From: an uncultured Lachnospiraceae bacterium
GTDB lineage: Bacteria; Bacillota; Clostridia; Lachnospirales; Lachnospiraceae
Direction: 5' to 3'
Length of the DNA stretch: 64,000 nucleotides
Assembly (NCBI GenBank): GCA_949878435.1
Contig: CATLAK010000001.1
Span: 62,001 to 126,000 of the forward strand
Shown piece by piece: positions 1-10,100 of this stretch (the first letter of the stretch is position 1; each line of letters begins with the position of its first letter). The notes beneath the pieces are model-generated. The model was not told the origin of the DNA. It did no database searches and worked only from the letters and a program-made list of their open reading frames with translations. The translations under genes and the position numbers were made by a program.

Positions 1-1181
1 ATTGCTTTGATAAAATCAAGGCTGTTTAAAATAACCGGGTTTTCACAGGTTGAGATAAGGGATAGACTCTTGGTCATCTTTCCGTCCTCCACCGTTTTGA
101 TGCATGCCTGCTCCAGCTTGTCGGCAAATGCCATCAGTTCCGGAATCTTGTCCAGTTCTCCTCTCTTGCGCAGGGCTCCGGTCCATGCGAAGATTGTGGC
201 AATGGAATTGGTGGAGGTCTCTTCTCCCTTTAAGTGCTTATAGTAATGGCGCTGAACCGTTCCGTGCGCCGCCTCATATTCATAGACACCGCTGGGAGAT
301 ACCAGAACCGATGTCATCATGGAAAGATCCCCATAAGCAGTCGCCACCATATCTGACATCACATCGCCGTCGTAATTCTTACATGCCCATATAAAACCGC
401 CTTCTGAACGGATCACCCGTGCAACCGCGTCATCAATCAGCGTATAGAAATATTCTATGCCCAGCTTTTCAAATTTTTCCTTGTATTCTGCCTCATAAAT
501 CTCCTGGAAGATATCCTTGAAGGTATGATCATATTTCTTGGAAATAGTATCCTTAGTAGCAAACCAAAGATCCTGCTTTGTATCGACAGCATAATTGAAA
601 CATGCCCTTGCAAAGCTGGAAATAGATTTTTCCGTATTGTGGATACCCTGCAGGATTCCGGCACCTTCAAAGTCATGGATCAGTTCCCTTGTCACGGTAC
701 CATCTTCCGCTGTAAACACCAGCTCCGCCTTTCCCTTGCCGGGAACCTTTATTTCGGTATTCTTATATACATCGCCGTAAGCATGACGGGCAATGGTAAT
801 CGGTTTGGTCCAATTCTTTACATAAGGAACGATTCCTTTAATCAGAATAGGCGACCGGAATACCGTTCCGTCCAAAATCGCTCTGATGGTGCCATTTGGG
901 CTCTTCCACATTTCTTTTAGCTGATATTCTGTCATTCTGGCAGCATTGGGCGTAATCGTTGCACACTTGACAGCTACCCCGTACTTCTTTGTTGCCTCCG
1001 CACTGTCCACCGTGACCTGGTCATTGGTCTTATTCCGATACTCCAATCCTAAATCATAATACTCTGTCTTTAAATCAATATAGGGAAGCAAAAGCTCGTC
1101 CTTGATCATCTGCCAGAGGATTCTGGTCATCTCATCCCCGTCCATCTCCACCAGGGGGGTCGTCATTTTAATCTTTTCCAT
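1..1181 (-). CDS. icd: NADP-dependent isocitrate dehydrogenase (partial, C-terminus off the window)
   Basis: Oxidative decarboxylation of isocitrate to 2-oxoglutarate, giving NADPH and the glutamate precursor. The N-terminus reads [20 protein letters not shown] and is followed by [30 protein letters not shown] and GRHAYGDVY-type blocks (here ARHAYGDVY). These are signatures of the homodimeric, eukaryote-like subfamily II NADP-IDH rather than the E. coli type. 393 codons are present; the family is about 400 residues, so only a few C-terminal residues are missing. The ATG at 1181 is the first methionine of the conserved N-terminus. It is the third gene of a minus-strand operon after Re-citrate synthase and a GntR regulator (54-bp gap), which places it in the oxidative citrate-to-glutamate branch. 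Confidence 0.95.
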   Translation of the reverse strand, partial: MEKIKMTTPLVEMDGDEMTRILWQMIKDELLLPYIDLKTEYYDLGLEYRNKTNDQVTVDSAEATKKYGVAVKCATITPNAARMTEYQLKEMWKSPNGTIRAILDGTVFRSPILIKGIVPYVKNWTKPITIARHAYGDVYKNTEIKVPGKGKAELVFTAEDGTVTRELIHDFEGAGILQGIHNTEKSISSFARACFNYAVDTKQDLWFATKDTISKKYDHTFKDIFQEIYEAEYKEKFEKLGIEYFYTLIDDAVARVIRSEGGFIWACKNYDGDVMSDMVATAYGDLSMMTSVLVSPSGVYEYEAAHGTVQRHYYKHLKGEETSTNSIATIFAWTGALRKRGELDKIPELMAFADKLEQACIKTVEDGKMTKSLSLISTCENPVILNSLDFIKA

Positions 1182-1235
1182 GTCTTACTCCATTCTTATT
1201 TTTTCGTTCCGTCTGCCTGTGCACAGCTGCTTTTG

Positions 1236-1937
1236 TTAAACCTTTGCATCCTCTGATTCCAGCAGCTCATGCAGACCATTTTTTACCATATTATCATATG
1301 CATTGTTCATATGGCAAGTGGCTAATCGCTCCGCTTCCTCCGGCTTGCCTGCCCTGATTGCCTCCATGATCTGTCTGTGCTCCTCATTAGAAGCAATACC
1401 GCGCTCTTTGGTAGACAGGGTCTTTTTACGGATCCGGATCACATACTGGTGAAAATCCTGCAAAAGATTCTGCAGCATCTTAGAATCGCACGCCTCGTAC
1501 AAAATATGATGGAACCGGTTATCCAGTTCTGTCATCTGCTCCATATGCCCTTTGGAAGCATGAAAACTGGCAATATATACATTTTCCTCCAGTTCCTCCA
1601 ACTGCTCCGGCGTAATATGTTCCGTTGCAAGACGGGCACACATTCCCTCTAAAGAAGAACGTATCATATAAATGTCCTTCACATCCTTTGCGGTGATTCC
1701 CGTCACATAAGCGCCTTTATTGGGCACGATCTGAATCAGTCCTTCCAGCTCCAGCTGACGGAATGCCTCCCTGACCGGCGTGCGGCTCACCCCCAGTTCC
1801 TCTCCTATGGCAACTTCCCGAAGTTCTTCATTTTCCTTATATTTGCCGTTTAAAATGTCTTCCCGCAGTTTATGGAAGACTCTTCCTCTCAAAGAATACT
1901 TATCGGTCACTTCCTGCTTTAAATCATAACTGCTCAT
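1236..1937 (-). CDS. GntR-family transcriptional regulator (FadR/FCD type)
   Basis: A 233-residue regulator. Residues 15-80 form a GntR winged helix (LREDILNGKYKENEELRE, then GVSRTPVREAFRQLELEGLI). The rest is an all-helical FCD effector domain with the metal/effector-ligand pattern typical of the subfamily (R-S-S-LEG, then LDNRFHHILYEA with the acid-x3-R-x3-H motif, and a late EEHRQIMEAI). Such regulators usually sense small organic acids. It sits 22 bp after Re-citrate synthase and 54 bp before icd in the same direction, so it most likely controls this operon. A palindrome ATTGTATACAAT on the operon promoter (3418-3429) is a good candidate binding site. The effector is not known; citrate or a related acid is only an inference. 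Confidence 0.9.
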   Translation of the reverse strand: MSSYDLKQEVTDKYSLRGRVFHKLREDILNGKYKENEELREVAIGEELGVSRTPVREAFRQLELEGLIQIVPNKGAYVTGITAKDVKDIYMIRSSLEGMCARLATEHITPEQLEELEENVYIASFHASKGHMEQMTELDNRFHHILYEACDSKMLQNLLQDFHQYVIRIRKKTLSTKERGIASNEEHRQIMEAIRAGKPEEAERLATCHMNNAYDNMVKNGLHELLESEDAKV

Positions 1938-1959
1938 TACTCATCCGCTTCCCTTTCCT

Positions 1960-3369
1960 TTACCCGATAGTCATGCCAAGCGCCTTGCAGACCACCTCGA
2001 TCTGCTCTGTCAGCTCTTTATCCGTCATAACCGTCACACGTCCATCTTCGTACTGCTTATCCACCCATTTCTTAATCTCTGCCACCAGCGGATTGGATTT
2101 ATCCAGCTGCTTTTCTGCGCTCAAATGAAAATAGGTATTGATCCAATGGGCAATTCCCGCCAGCCCCGATGTATTCGATACGGCACACAGCACCGGTCTG
2201 TTCAAGAACTTATCTGTATCAAATATATTATAAATCTCTTCATTCTTTAAAAGACCATCCGCATGGATGCCCGCCCTCGTCACATTAAAATTCTTTCCCA
2301 CAAAAGGCGTCCTCTCCGGCACATGATAGCCGATTTCCTTCTCATAGTATTCGGCAAGCTCTGTGATCACCGTGGTATCCATACCGTTCAATCCGCCTTT
2401 TAGCTGTGCATATTCAAAAATCATTGCCTCTAAAGGCGTATTGCCTGTCCTCTCTCCGATTCCGAACAAAGAAGTATTGACTCCGGAGCATCCATAGAGC
2501 CACGCTGTGGTGGAATTGACTACCGCTTTATAGAAATCATTATGTCCATGCCACTCCAGCAGTTCATGGGGAACACCCGCATGGGTATGAAGGGCATAAA
2601 TAATTCCCTGGACACTTCTGGGAATCACCGCGCCCGAATAATTCACCCCATATCCCATAGTATCGCAGGCGCGCACCTTAATCGGTATCTGATATTCCTC
2701 CATCAGCTTCATAAGTTCTAAACAGAAGGGAACCACATAGCCATAAATATCCGCTCTTGTAATATCCTCCAGATGACATCTGACACTGATGCCTTCCTCA
2801 AGACAATCCCTCACAACACTTAAATAATGCTCCATTGCCTGTTTTCTGGTCATCTTAAGTTTTAAAAAAATATGATAATCCGAGCAACTTACCAAAATCC
2901 CCGTTTCTTTCATTCCAATTTCTTTTACCAGTTTAAAGTCTTCCTTGCTGGCACGGATCCAGCTGGTCACTTCCGGGAATTCATACCCCCGCTCCATGCA
3001 TTGGTATACGGCATCCCGGTCTTTCTTGCTGTAAAGAAAGAACTCGCTGGCGCGGATCATACCGTTTGGACCGCCTAAGCGATGCAGATAATCATAGATT
3101 GTGACGATCTGCTCTGTGGTATAAGGCGCTCTGGACTGCTGACCATCCCTGAAGGTGGTATCTGTGATCCAGATATCCTTCGGCATATTGTGGGGCACGA
3201 TTCTGTCATTAAAAGGAATTTTAGGCACCTCTGAATAGGGGAACATATTTCTGAACACATTGGGTTTTTCCACATCATCCAGAATATACATATGTTCCTC
3301 AATTTCAAGCAGATTGTTCTTTATATTAAGTGACACCGGACGGTCTAAAAAAGGATTGTTTTCAGCCAT
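1960..3369 (-). CDS. Re-type citrate synthase (DRE-TIM acyltransferase family)
   Basis: A 469-residue member of the isopropylmalate/homocitrate synthase superfamily. The catalytic TTFRDGQQSR motif near residue 70 and the metal-binding HGHNDF motif near residue 275 are intact, followed by NTSLFGIGERTGNTPLE and a C-terminal region containing NVTRAGIHADG. The protein resembles the Re-citrate synthase described in Clostridium kluyveri rather than LeuA: it has a long N-terminal extension and no LeuA regulatory domain. It would condense acetyl-CoA and oxaloacetate to citrate. Co-transcription with icd supports a citrate role over isopropylmalate or homocitrate. A consensus promoter lies at 3418-3446. 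A second, unrelated citrate synthase is encoded at 39783-41213. Homocitrate synthase is the main alternative. Confidence 0.8.
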   Translation of the reverse strand: MAENNPFLDRPVSLNIKNNLLEIEEHMYILDDVEKPNVFRNMFPYSEVPKIPFNDRIVPHNMPKDIWITDTTFRDGQQSRAPYTTEQIVTIYDYLHRLGGPNGMIRASEFFLYSKKDRDAVYQCMERGYEFPEVTSWIRASKEDFKLVKEIGMKETGILVSCSDYHIFLKLKMTRKQAMEHYLSVVRDCLEEGISVRCHLEDITRADIYGYVVPFCLELMKLMEEYQIPIKVRACDTMGYGVNYSGAVIPRSVQGIIYALHTHAGVPHELLEWHGHNDFYKAVVNSTTAWLYGCSGVNTSLFGIGERTGNTPLEAMIFEYAQLKGGLNGMDTTVITELAEYYEKEIGYHVPERTPFVGKNFNVTRAGIHADGLLKNEEIYNIFDTDKFLNRPVLCAVSNTSGLAGIAHWINTYFHLSAEKQLDKSNPLVAEIKKWVDKQYEDGRVTVMTDKELTEQIEVVCKALGMTIG

Positions 3370-3417
3370 CTTGCTCTCTCCCTTCTTTTGTATATCTTCT
3401 TTTCTAATCCATGTATC

Positions 3418-3446
3418 ATTGTATACAATCTGCCATCTTCTGTCAA
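3418..3446 (-). promoter_or_regulatory. Promoter and probable GntR operator of the Re-citrate synthase operon
   Basis: On the minus strand TTGACA (3441-3446) is followed after 17 bp by TACAAT (3418-3423). The -10 box is half of a perfect palindrome ATTGTATACAAT (3418-3429), which fits the T-G-T-x2-A-C-A core of FCD-type GntR operators. A protein bound there would block the polymerase. Confidence 0.65.
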
Positions 3447-3450
3447 TGCT

Positions 3451-4362
3451 TTATTTAAGCAGCCTGTCAATTTGTATCATTCCCCATCCCTGCTTGCTCC
3501 AGGGCTCTTTCAGATCCCTGGAAGTGTAAAGAAGCTTCTGCTTCGCCTGTTCATTGGTATAAAAGGGATATTTCTGCAAAAGCAGCGCCAGCGCACCCGA
3601 AACAACAGGCGTTGCCATGGATGTGCCACTCTTTTTAATATAAGCATTTCTGTAATATCGTCCTCTTTTTTCAATTCCGGCATTACATGATATGATGTCC
3701 GTTCCCGGTGCCACCACATCTGGCTTCTTGATCGCATAAGGGCTTGGACCGCGGCTGGAATAATTTTCACATAAGTGCTCCCTGTCGCCAAAGTAGCCGC
3801 CTTCATGGCATCCCACCGTAATCACTTTCCTCCTTGCCCCTAATGGCGAGATTGTCATGGGTTTGGGTCCCATGTTCCCTGCAGCGCATACCACTGCGAT
3901 TCCCTGATCCCAGGCTTCATCCACCAGACTGACCAGCTTTTCCATCCTTCCTTTTTCTGTATCTTCTCCCATGCCAATTGAAATATTCAAAATGCGGATG
4001 TCATACGCGTGCTGCTTTTCAAGTACCCACTCTATCCCTCTTACCATGGTCTCGATATTGCCGTCTCCCAGATAATCCAGTACTTTTCCTACCACGATCC
4101 TGGTGTGCGGCGCGATTCCTTTGTACTGTCCCTTTGAAATCTGTCCGCTTCCGCACAGACATCCTGCCACATGGGTCCCATGACCGCTGTCATCATAAAG
4201 GGCGCTTTTTCCATTTACAAAATCTTTGAAATCTATAATTCTATTATAAAAATCAGGATGAACCGCTATTCCTGTATCCAGCATCGCTACCGTTATTCCC
4301 TTGTTTCCGCAGGCATTAACCAGTTCATCACTGCATCCTACTTGCTGCCTTACCCGAAGCAT
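3451..4362 (-). CDS. Subtilisin-family serine protease (S8), apparently cytoplasmic
   Basis: A 303-residue S8 peptidase with a complete catalytic triad: Asp29 in MLDTGIAVHPDF, His61 in SGHGTHVAG and Ser248 in SGTSMATP, plus the oxyanion Asn in VVCAAGNMGP. It has no signal peptide or propeptide, as in intracellular serine proteases, though it is slightly shorter than those. The start ATG at 4362 has a GGGAG Shine-Dalgarno at 4369-4373 that lies inside a strong hairpin (4369-4400), so translation may be limited. It is downstream of the sortase/LRR cassette in the same direction, with a 53-bp gap. Whether it acts on those surface proteins or is unrelated cannot be told from sequence. Confidence 0.88.
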   Translation of the reverse strand: MLRVRQQVGCSDELVNACGNKGITVAMLDTGIAVHPDFYNRIIDFKDFVNGKSALYDDSGHGTHVAGCLCGSGQISKGQYKGIAPHTRIVVGKVLDYLGDGNIETMVRGIEWVLEKQHAYDIRILNISIGMGEDTEKGRMEKLVSLVDEAWDQGIAVVCAAGNMGPKPMTISPLGARRKVITVGCHEGGYFGDREHLCENYSSRGPSPYAIKKPDVVAPGTDIISCNAGIEKRGRYYRNAYIKKSGTSMATPVVSGALALLLQKYPFYTNEQAKQKLLYTSRDLKEPWSKQGWGMIQIDRLLK

Positions 4363-4364
4363 AC

Positions 4365-4400
4365 AAAACTCCCGGCTTTTTATTTATGATATGCCGGGAG
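4365..4400 (-). terminator. Hairpin after the second LRR protein, overlapping the protease ribosome-binding site
   Basis: CTCCCGGC (4393-4400 on the minus strand) pairs perfectly with GCCGGGAG (4369-4376) across a 16-nt A/T-rich loop and is followed by TTTTG. It looks like an intrinsic terminator for the LRR operon. The GGGAG in its 3' arm is also the Shine-Dalgarno of the protease gene that starts at 4362. Confidence 0.6.
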
Positions 4401-4415
4401 CTTTGAACAGTTCAT

Positions 4416-7157
4416 TTATTTAATTAAATCCTTTTTCCTCTTTCCTGTATAGAAAAATAATGCCACGGAACCGGCAAAAAGCCCTAACGCCAAAAACCAT
4501 TTCGGATGCAGGAAATCTCCGGTGTCCGGCGTGTCATCCTTCCTGCCCGATGCGTTCGCTGCTCCTGCCGATGCCTGCCCGCCAGCATCTGTATACTGAT
4601 AAATGCCGAATGGCGAAAAATGATTGGTGGTAAGCTGAATATAATCACCATCCTCCATAGGAACAATCCGGTGCTCTACCGCCTCCAATTGCCCATCCTG
4701 ATCCAGCGTGACTACATGCAGATTATCTGCAGTCACCCCCTCAGGCATCTTAAACGATATATTAATATACTGCTTTCCCAGTCTGGTGATCGGTACACTT
4801 CCCGACGCATCATAGAGGGCTATCTCATAGGCGCTCAAACCCGAAGGCGTTTTTCCTCCATAAAGTTCTCCATAAGCTGCCGTAATCTTATCTGCCGCCT
4901 GATCTGAATCCGATATCTTTAGGATATAAGGATCGCTGTCGCCGGGAATAGACGCTGACACATTTTCGCCTTCCGGAATCATCTGACTATTAATGTGCAT
5001 CGCAATCCCTTTTTCCCCTGTGGCGCCTACACCTGCCTGGTTATCTGCTATCTGGCTGCCCGATTCGTTGTAAACAATCCCGTTAAAACCATATGTTCCC
5101 GTTTCAAGTACAGTTCCGTCAAGGCTTTCCGCCCCGTCAGGAATCACTGCGGTTTTTAAATTCTGAAAAGCATATGCCCGGTATTCCTGATTTGCAAGCC
5201 GTCCTGCCACCTTTCCCATAGAAAGTTCTGGCAGCTCTTTTCCCTCAAATACCACCGTGTCCGTTCCATTTGTCAGCGCATATGCCCCTAAGCCGATTTC
5301 CTTGGCGGACGCAGGTATCACTACCTTGGACAGCGAACAGTTCATAAACGCCCTGTCGTCTATCCTTGTCAAGCACTTGCCGCCGTTTACCGTCTTTAAA
5401 TTCCGGCAGTTCATAAATGCCTCTTCCCCTATTACCTGTACCGTATCCGGAATATTTACTGCCGTAATACCCATATGCTCCTTAAATGCTCCAGAGCCGA
5501 TCTGCTTCACGCCATTAGGAATATTTACCACGCTGTCGGCTCCTGAATAGGCGATTAATATTCCATCCCCTGCAATCAAAAATGGAGCATCCGGCGTGTT
5601 GGTATCTGCAATCCACGGCGTATCGGCAAAGGCATAGGGTTCAATCTCCGTCACCGAATCGGGAATCGAAACTTCTTTCAGGTTTTCACAATGGTAAAAT
5701 GCACCGTACTCTATTTTCGTCACGCCTTCCGGAATCGTAACAGAAGTAAGCCCTGACCTTGCAAAGGAAAACTCACCGATTTGTGTAATACCATCCTCTA
5801 TTTCATATTCTGTAAGTCCGCTGTTCTGATAAAATGCCTGTGAAGCAATCTTATGATCATCTACAACAGTGTATTTAGGAAAATCTTTTCCCTTCTGTGC
5901 ATTATCCGCCAGCAGATTTCCCATTTTTTCCGCCGGTTCCTGTGCCTCGGCGCTGACTGCGGGAGGCGCAGCAAAATCTGACAAATCGATTCTGCTGGTT
6001 GCCTGCGTGCCGCTGAACACCACCGGCTGCCTGTTATCGATAAAAATAACCGCCCTTCCAGATACAATACTGGATTGCCCCAGCAGGTTCTTGTCATTTT
6101 CAATATCCTTTACCGGCTCATACTCCTGTTCCGGCGGCTGCGGCGCAGGCGTGCTGACAACTTCCGTTCCGGGCGCTGTATTTTCCGAATCAGGACTGAA
6201 CGGTTTAACCTCTTCATTGGGGGAAGCCTCTGGTTCTACCACCTGTGCGTCCTGTACATCTTCATATTCTGTCTCCTCAACCTCTGAAGTCTTACGAGCC
6301 GCAGCGTACTGCCCGCTATACGTTCCCGGTGTTGCCTCAAATTCTACTCTTGGACAGCCGTCAAATGCCGAATCACTTATTTTTGCTATAGAATCCGGCA
6401 ATTTAACCTGTGTCAGGTTCACACAATCCTCAAATGCCTTGGCGCCAATTCCTCTTATGGTCAGTGGAATCGTCACCTCTTTCAGATTAATACAATTTGA
6501 AAACGCGTACGCCGGTATTTCATAAATGCCGCTTCCTAAGTGAACCTTCTCAATATAAGGATTACCCCAAAAAGCATATCCGGTGATTTCCTTCACCGTG
6601 CTCGGCAGCGTATATGCTCCCTTTTCATGGGCAGGCATCAGTGCGTACACCTTCGTCATCTCGTCATCGTACAGAATACCATCAGAATAAAATAAATAAG
6701 TATTATCCTCCGAAAGCGTCAGATCTTTCAGTTGACTGCTTCCTGCAAAAACACCTGTCCCTAAAGATTTAACTCTTGCGCCAAGGGTCACATTCACCAA
6801 TTCCTTATCGTTGCTGAAAGCAGCGGTGTCAATTTTTTCAACCCCATCTCCCACAACGATTGTTCTTAAACTGTCACAATCTGCAAAGGCACGATAACCA
6901 ATGGACTCTACTTCCCCTTCAATCGTCACCTTTATCACATAATCATTTCCGGCAAATGCTTCTTCTCCAATTTCTTTTACACCCACAGGAATAGACACGA
7001 CTTCCGCCGTGCCCGTATATTTCATTAATTTGTCTCCATCCATTTCAAAATCAGATGCAACCGCTACTGCTTCCACATCTGATACTGGTACCTGAGTGAC
7101 CGCTATTGCTGTAAGAAGCAATAGCGCACTCAGAGATTTAAATATTTTCTTATTCAT
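4416..7157 (-). CDS. BspA-type leucine-rich-repeat surface protein with sortase signal (913 aa)
   Basis: A secreted, wall-anchored protein. The signal peptide covers about residues 1-30 (MNKKIFKSLSALLLLTAIAV). Two blocks of BspA/LRR_5 repeats (ADCDSLRTIVVG-, FSNCINLKEVTIP-like units) occupy roughly residues 55-275 and 430-665. A Glu/Pro-rich linker separates them. A C-terminal domain ending in NHFSPFGIYQY comes before the sorting signal PDTGDFLHPKWFLALGLF, a hydrophobic stretch and a KRKKDLIK tail. The start has an AGGAG site that overlaps the stop of the preceding LRR gene (8-bp gap), and the RBS and ATG lie in a short hairpin, CATAGG/CCTATG. It is the third gene of a sortase-LRR-LRR operon. 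BspA-like proteins often bind host or bacterial surfaces; no specific ligand is visible. Confidence 0.9.
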   Translation of the reverse strand: MNKKIFKSLSALLLLTAIAVTQVPVSDVEAVAVASDFEMDGDKLMKYTGTAEVVSIPVGVKEIGEEAFAGNDYVIKVTIEGEVESIGYRAFADCDSLRTIVVGDGVEKIDTAAFSNDKELVNVTLGARVKSLGTGVFAGSSQLKDLTLSEDNTYLFYSDGILYDDEMTKVYALMPAHEKGAYTLPSTVKEITGYAFWGNPYIEKVHLGSGIYEIPAYAFSNCINLKEVTIPLTIRGIGAKAFEDCVNLTQVKLPDSIAKISDSAFDGCPRVEFEATPGTYSGQYAAARKTSEVEETEYEDVQDAQVVEPEASPNEEVKPFSPDSENTAPGTEVVSTPAPQPPEQEYEPVKDIENDKNLLGQSSIVSGRAVIFIDNRQPVVFSGTQATSRIDLSDFAAPPAVSAEAQEPAEKMGNLLADNAQKGKDFPKYTVVDDHKIASQAFYQNSGLTEYEIEDGITQIGEFSFARSGLTSVTIPEGVTKIEYGAFYHCENLKEVSIPDSVTEIEPYAFADTPWIADTNTPDAPFLIAGDGILIAYSGADSVVNIPNGVKQIGSGAFKEHMGITAVNIPDTVQVIGEEAFMNCRNLKTVNGGKCLTRIDDRAFMNCSLSKVVIPASAKEIGLGAYALTNGTDTVVFEGKELPELSMGKVAGRLANQEYRAYAFQNLKTAVIPDGAESLDGTVLETGTYGFNGIVYNESGSQIADNQAGVGATGEKGIAMHINSQMIPEGENVSASIPGDSDPYILKISDSDQAADKITAAYGELYGGKTPSGLSAYEIALYDASGSVPITRLGKQYINISFKMPEGVTADNLHVVTLDQDGQLEAVEHRIVPMEDGDYIQLTTNHFSPFGIYQYTDAGGQASAGAANASGRKDDTPDTGDFLHPKWFLALGLFAGSVALFFYTGKRKKDLIK

Positions 7158-7165
7158 AGGAACTC

Positions 7166-10100
7166 CTATGCGTTTTTAGTATTTAGTACCATCTTCTTAT
7201 CTCTCTTGAAAAAGAGAATCAGTGAAGTACATGCCAGACCAAGGGCTAAGAACCACTTGGGATGTATCGGATCACCCGTCTTCGGCGTCGCATCTATGGT
7301 TGCCTCCGTCAGATTTGCCGTATCCACATAAATCACATAAGGTGAGAAATGCGTAGCCGTAAAGTTTACACAAGGCACACCGCCCACTGTGGTAAATCTG
7401 GTGTTCAAATCCTCCAGTCCGCCATTTGACACTGCAGCCACCCGGTTGTTTCCTGCATACTGAATCAGTTCATCCGGCAATGGAAGTGTCAGGTTTACGG
7501 AAATTCCCGATGTATCTGCTATTTTAATTCTTCCAGTCGAATCATACAGGCTGATATCCATAGGCAGATATTGAATTCTACTGATATCTCCATATCTTGC
7601 CTGCAATGCTGCGATTACTGCATCTGTTGCCATCTGATCTTCTGTCACTTTAACCACAAAGTTATCAGTAGCACCGCTTACTGTCGCACCTGCAAGATTT
7701 GTGTTAGAGATTCCCGGTTTTGTCACTTCAACGACCGTACCATTGCTGCTGTTTCCAGTGCCGCCTCCAGAACTTCCCGTTCCTCCGCCGCTTCCGCCGG
7801 AGCCTGAACCTCCTGAACTTCCGCTGCCCGTCTTATAGGTTGCCGTTACCGCAACATTTGCTGCCGGCATGGTAAAGGTCGTGGATGACGCATTTGGATT
7901 GGCAAAGCCTACCCCTGCAGTAGATGAAGTCCATCTGTCGAATACCTGACCCTCTCCCCTGTAGTAAGCATTAATTGCAACAATCGCACCTGCCGGATAG
8001 CTTCCGCTTCCGCTTCCACCTGAAACGGATACGGTGTATTTCACCACATTGTCCCCGTTTGCCGGAGTTGCTGTAGGTGTGGCTGTCGGTCCAGGGCTTC
8101 CCTTAGGCTTATCTGTAGGCTTCGGTCCAGGCTGACCTGAAGGCTGTGGATACCCTGAAGGCTGCGGGTATCCGGAAGGCAAAGGACCTGCGCCCGGTTC
8201 GTAATACGCAACAATATTCATATCCTCGACTACCTTTGAAAAGTCAGAGGGAATCCATCTTATAAAGGTATACCCCGGCTTTGTAGGAGGTACCGGCGGT
8301 CTCGCCTTGCCCTCATGATCTACCATCTGCGTATCTAATACCGTTCCATCACTATCATAAAATACAACTTTATGTCTGCTTGCACTGCCAGAGTTATCCT
8401 TATACAATGCCGAAACAATAATGTCAGCAGTAACATTCGTATAGTCTCTGGACCATCTGTCAAAAGTAAATCCTTCATGTTCCGGCGGTTCCGGCGCTGT
8501 TGCACTCTTTCCAGCTCCTACCTTCTCTGTCTTAAGGATTTCGCCTGTCTGGCTGTCTGTAAATGTTACAGTATATACATTATCACTATAATTGGCATAC
8601 AAATCCATATCGCGGACAACCTTAGAAAAATCAGCCGACCATCCAACGAATGCATACCCTTCTACATTAGGATCCTCAGGCGGAACTGCTGCTTCGCCGT
8701 CAGCCACCTTTGTCTCATGATAGAGCGCCGGCGTACGGTCCGGATAATTGGGATAATTCCAAAATCTTACTTCATGCATAATAAGAGGCTTGAAGTAGGT
8801 CGGATTAATATAATAGTAAGCTTCTGCATAAGTATCTGCTGCATCACCCTCTGTACAATAGAAGGTAACGGGTCTGTGACCTTCATTGATATGATCAACC
8901 TCCGGTCTTCCCTTGTCGTCCAGCTTGATCTCTCCATTTTCCTCAATCACATCAGCAAATGCATCATTTTCAATCAGTGTAACGCTTGAAGGAATTTCCA
9001 GATAAGAAACATTACTGTTCCAAAAAGCGCCGTCTCTAATGCTCTTCGCTGTCGTGGGGAGCTTCACGCTGTAGATGCGCCCCGTCCGTGAAAAAGCTTC
9101 TCTGGGAATCGTGCTTATCGAAGAAGATGTAAGATCCACACTACCGATTCCATTACAATCCTTAAAGGCTTCTTCTGCAATTTCCGTGACTGTCTCCAGT
9201 CCCTCTGGTCCTACCTGCGGGCTTCCTACAGTCTCTCCTCTCGCCTCAAGGCATTCAATAATTTTCGTCTTTGCACCATCTGTAAGACCAAAAATAATCT
9301 GATTCTCACATGTAAAGTTAGTGCTTTCTCCAAATTTGACATCCTGCAGTTTATCACACCCAGCAAAAGGTCTCAAGCCCAATTCTGCTACGCTGGGCGC
9401 AATTTCTACATTCGCAAGGCTGGAGCAGTTCTTAAATGCATAATTATCAATCTTATTCCCGCCAGCCATGTAAACGCCTGTAAGTTTAGGCAATCCTGCG
9501 AAAGCATACGAATCCACGGTCTCCACTGTGTGCATCGTGATAGAATTAATATGCTCATTAACCTTTAATCCCCCGGGCGCAGGTGCAGGATTGGGCGAAG
9601 TATTCGGGTCCGGCGACGTCGATGGAGCCGGAACTGCGCCTCCCAGCGAATTGCCCTCTCTGTCTACACCAGAGAAAATCCCCTCCGCAATTGCTTCTAT
9701 TCCATCTGGAAGATTGATATTCAGTGCGGAATTTACAATGTCCAACTGATCCTGGGTAGGAACGTTCTTGTTGTCGCTTAAATAATCATTATAGGCGCGC
9801 ATTGCATCTACTGCCGCCTTCACATATTCATCCGTCATATACGGGAAGGAATCCAACGTATATTTGTTAATTTCATCGTACCTCGGATAATCCAGCAGCT
9901 CATTTTTGTCGGTCTGCCAGTTATATTTTACCGTCAGGTTCGTAGGCCAGCCGCTATAATATGTTATGTATGTATTTGCCTGCTGTCCGCCCACGTTGAT
10001 ATTGTTTTTCGAATCCATTGCATATTTAAATGGTGCCGAAGATTCAGAAACAGTCCCGGTAAACGTCAGCTCTGGTACATCATCTACCTTTCCATTTGTC

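Noticed and set aside
5869-6525. 218-codon plus-strand frame inside the LRR gene
   Set aside because: Antisense shadow: no ribosome site, low-complexity Ser-rich translation and no domain.
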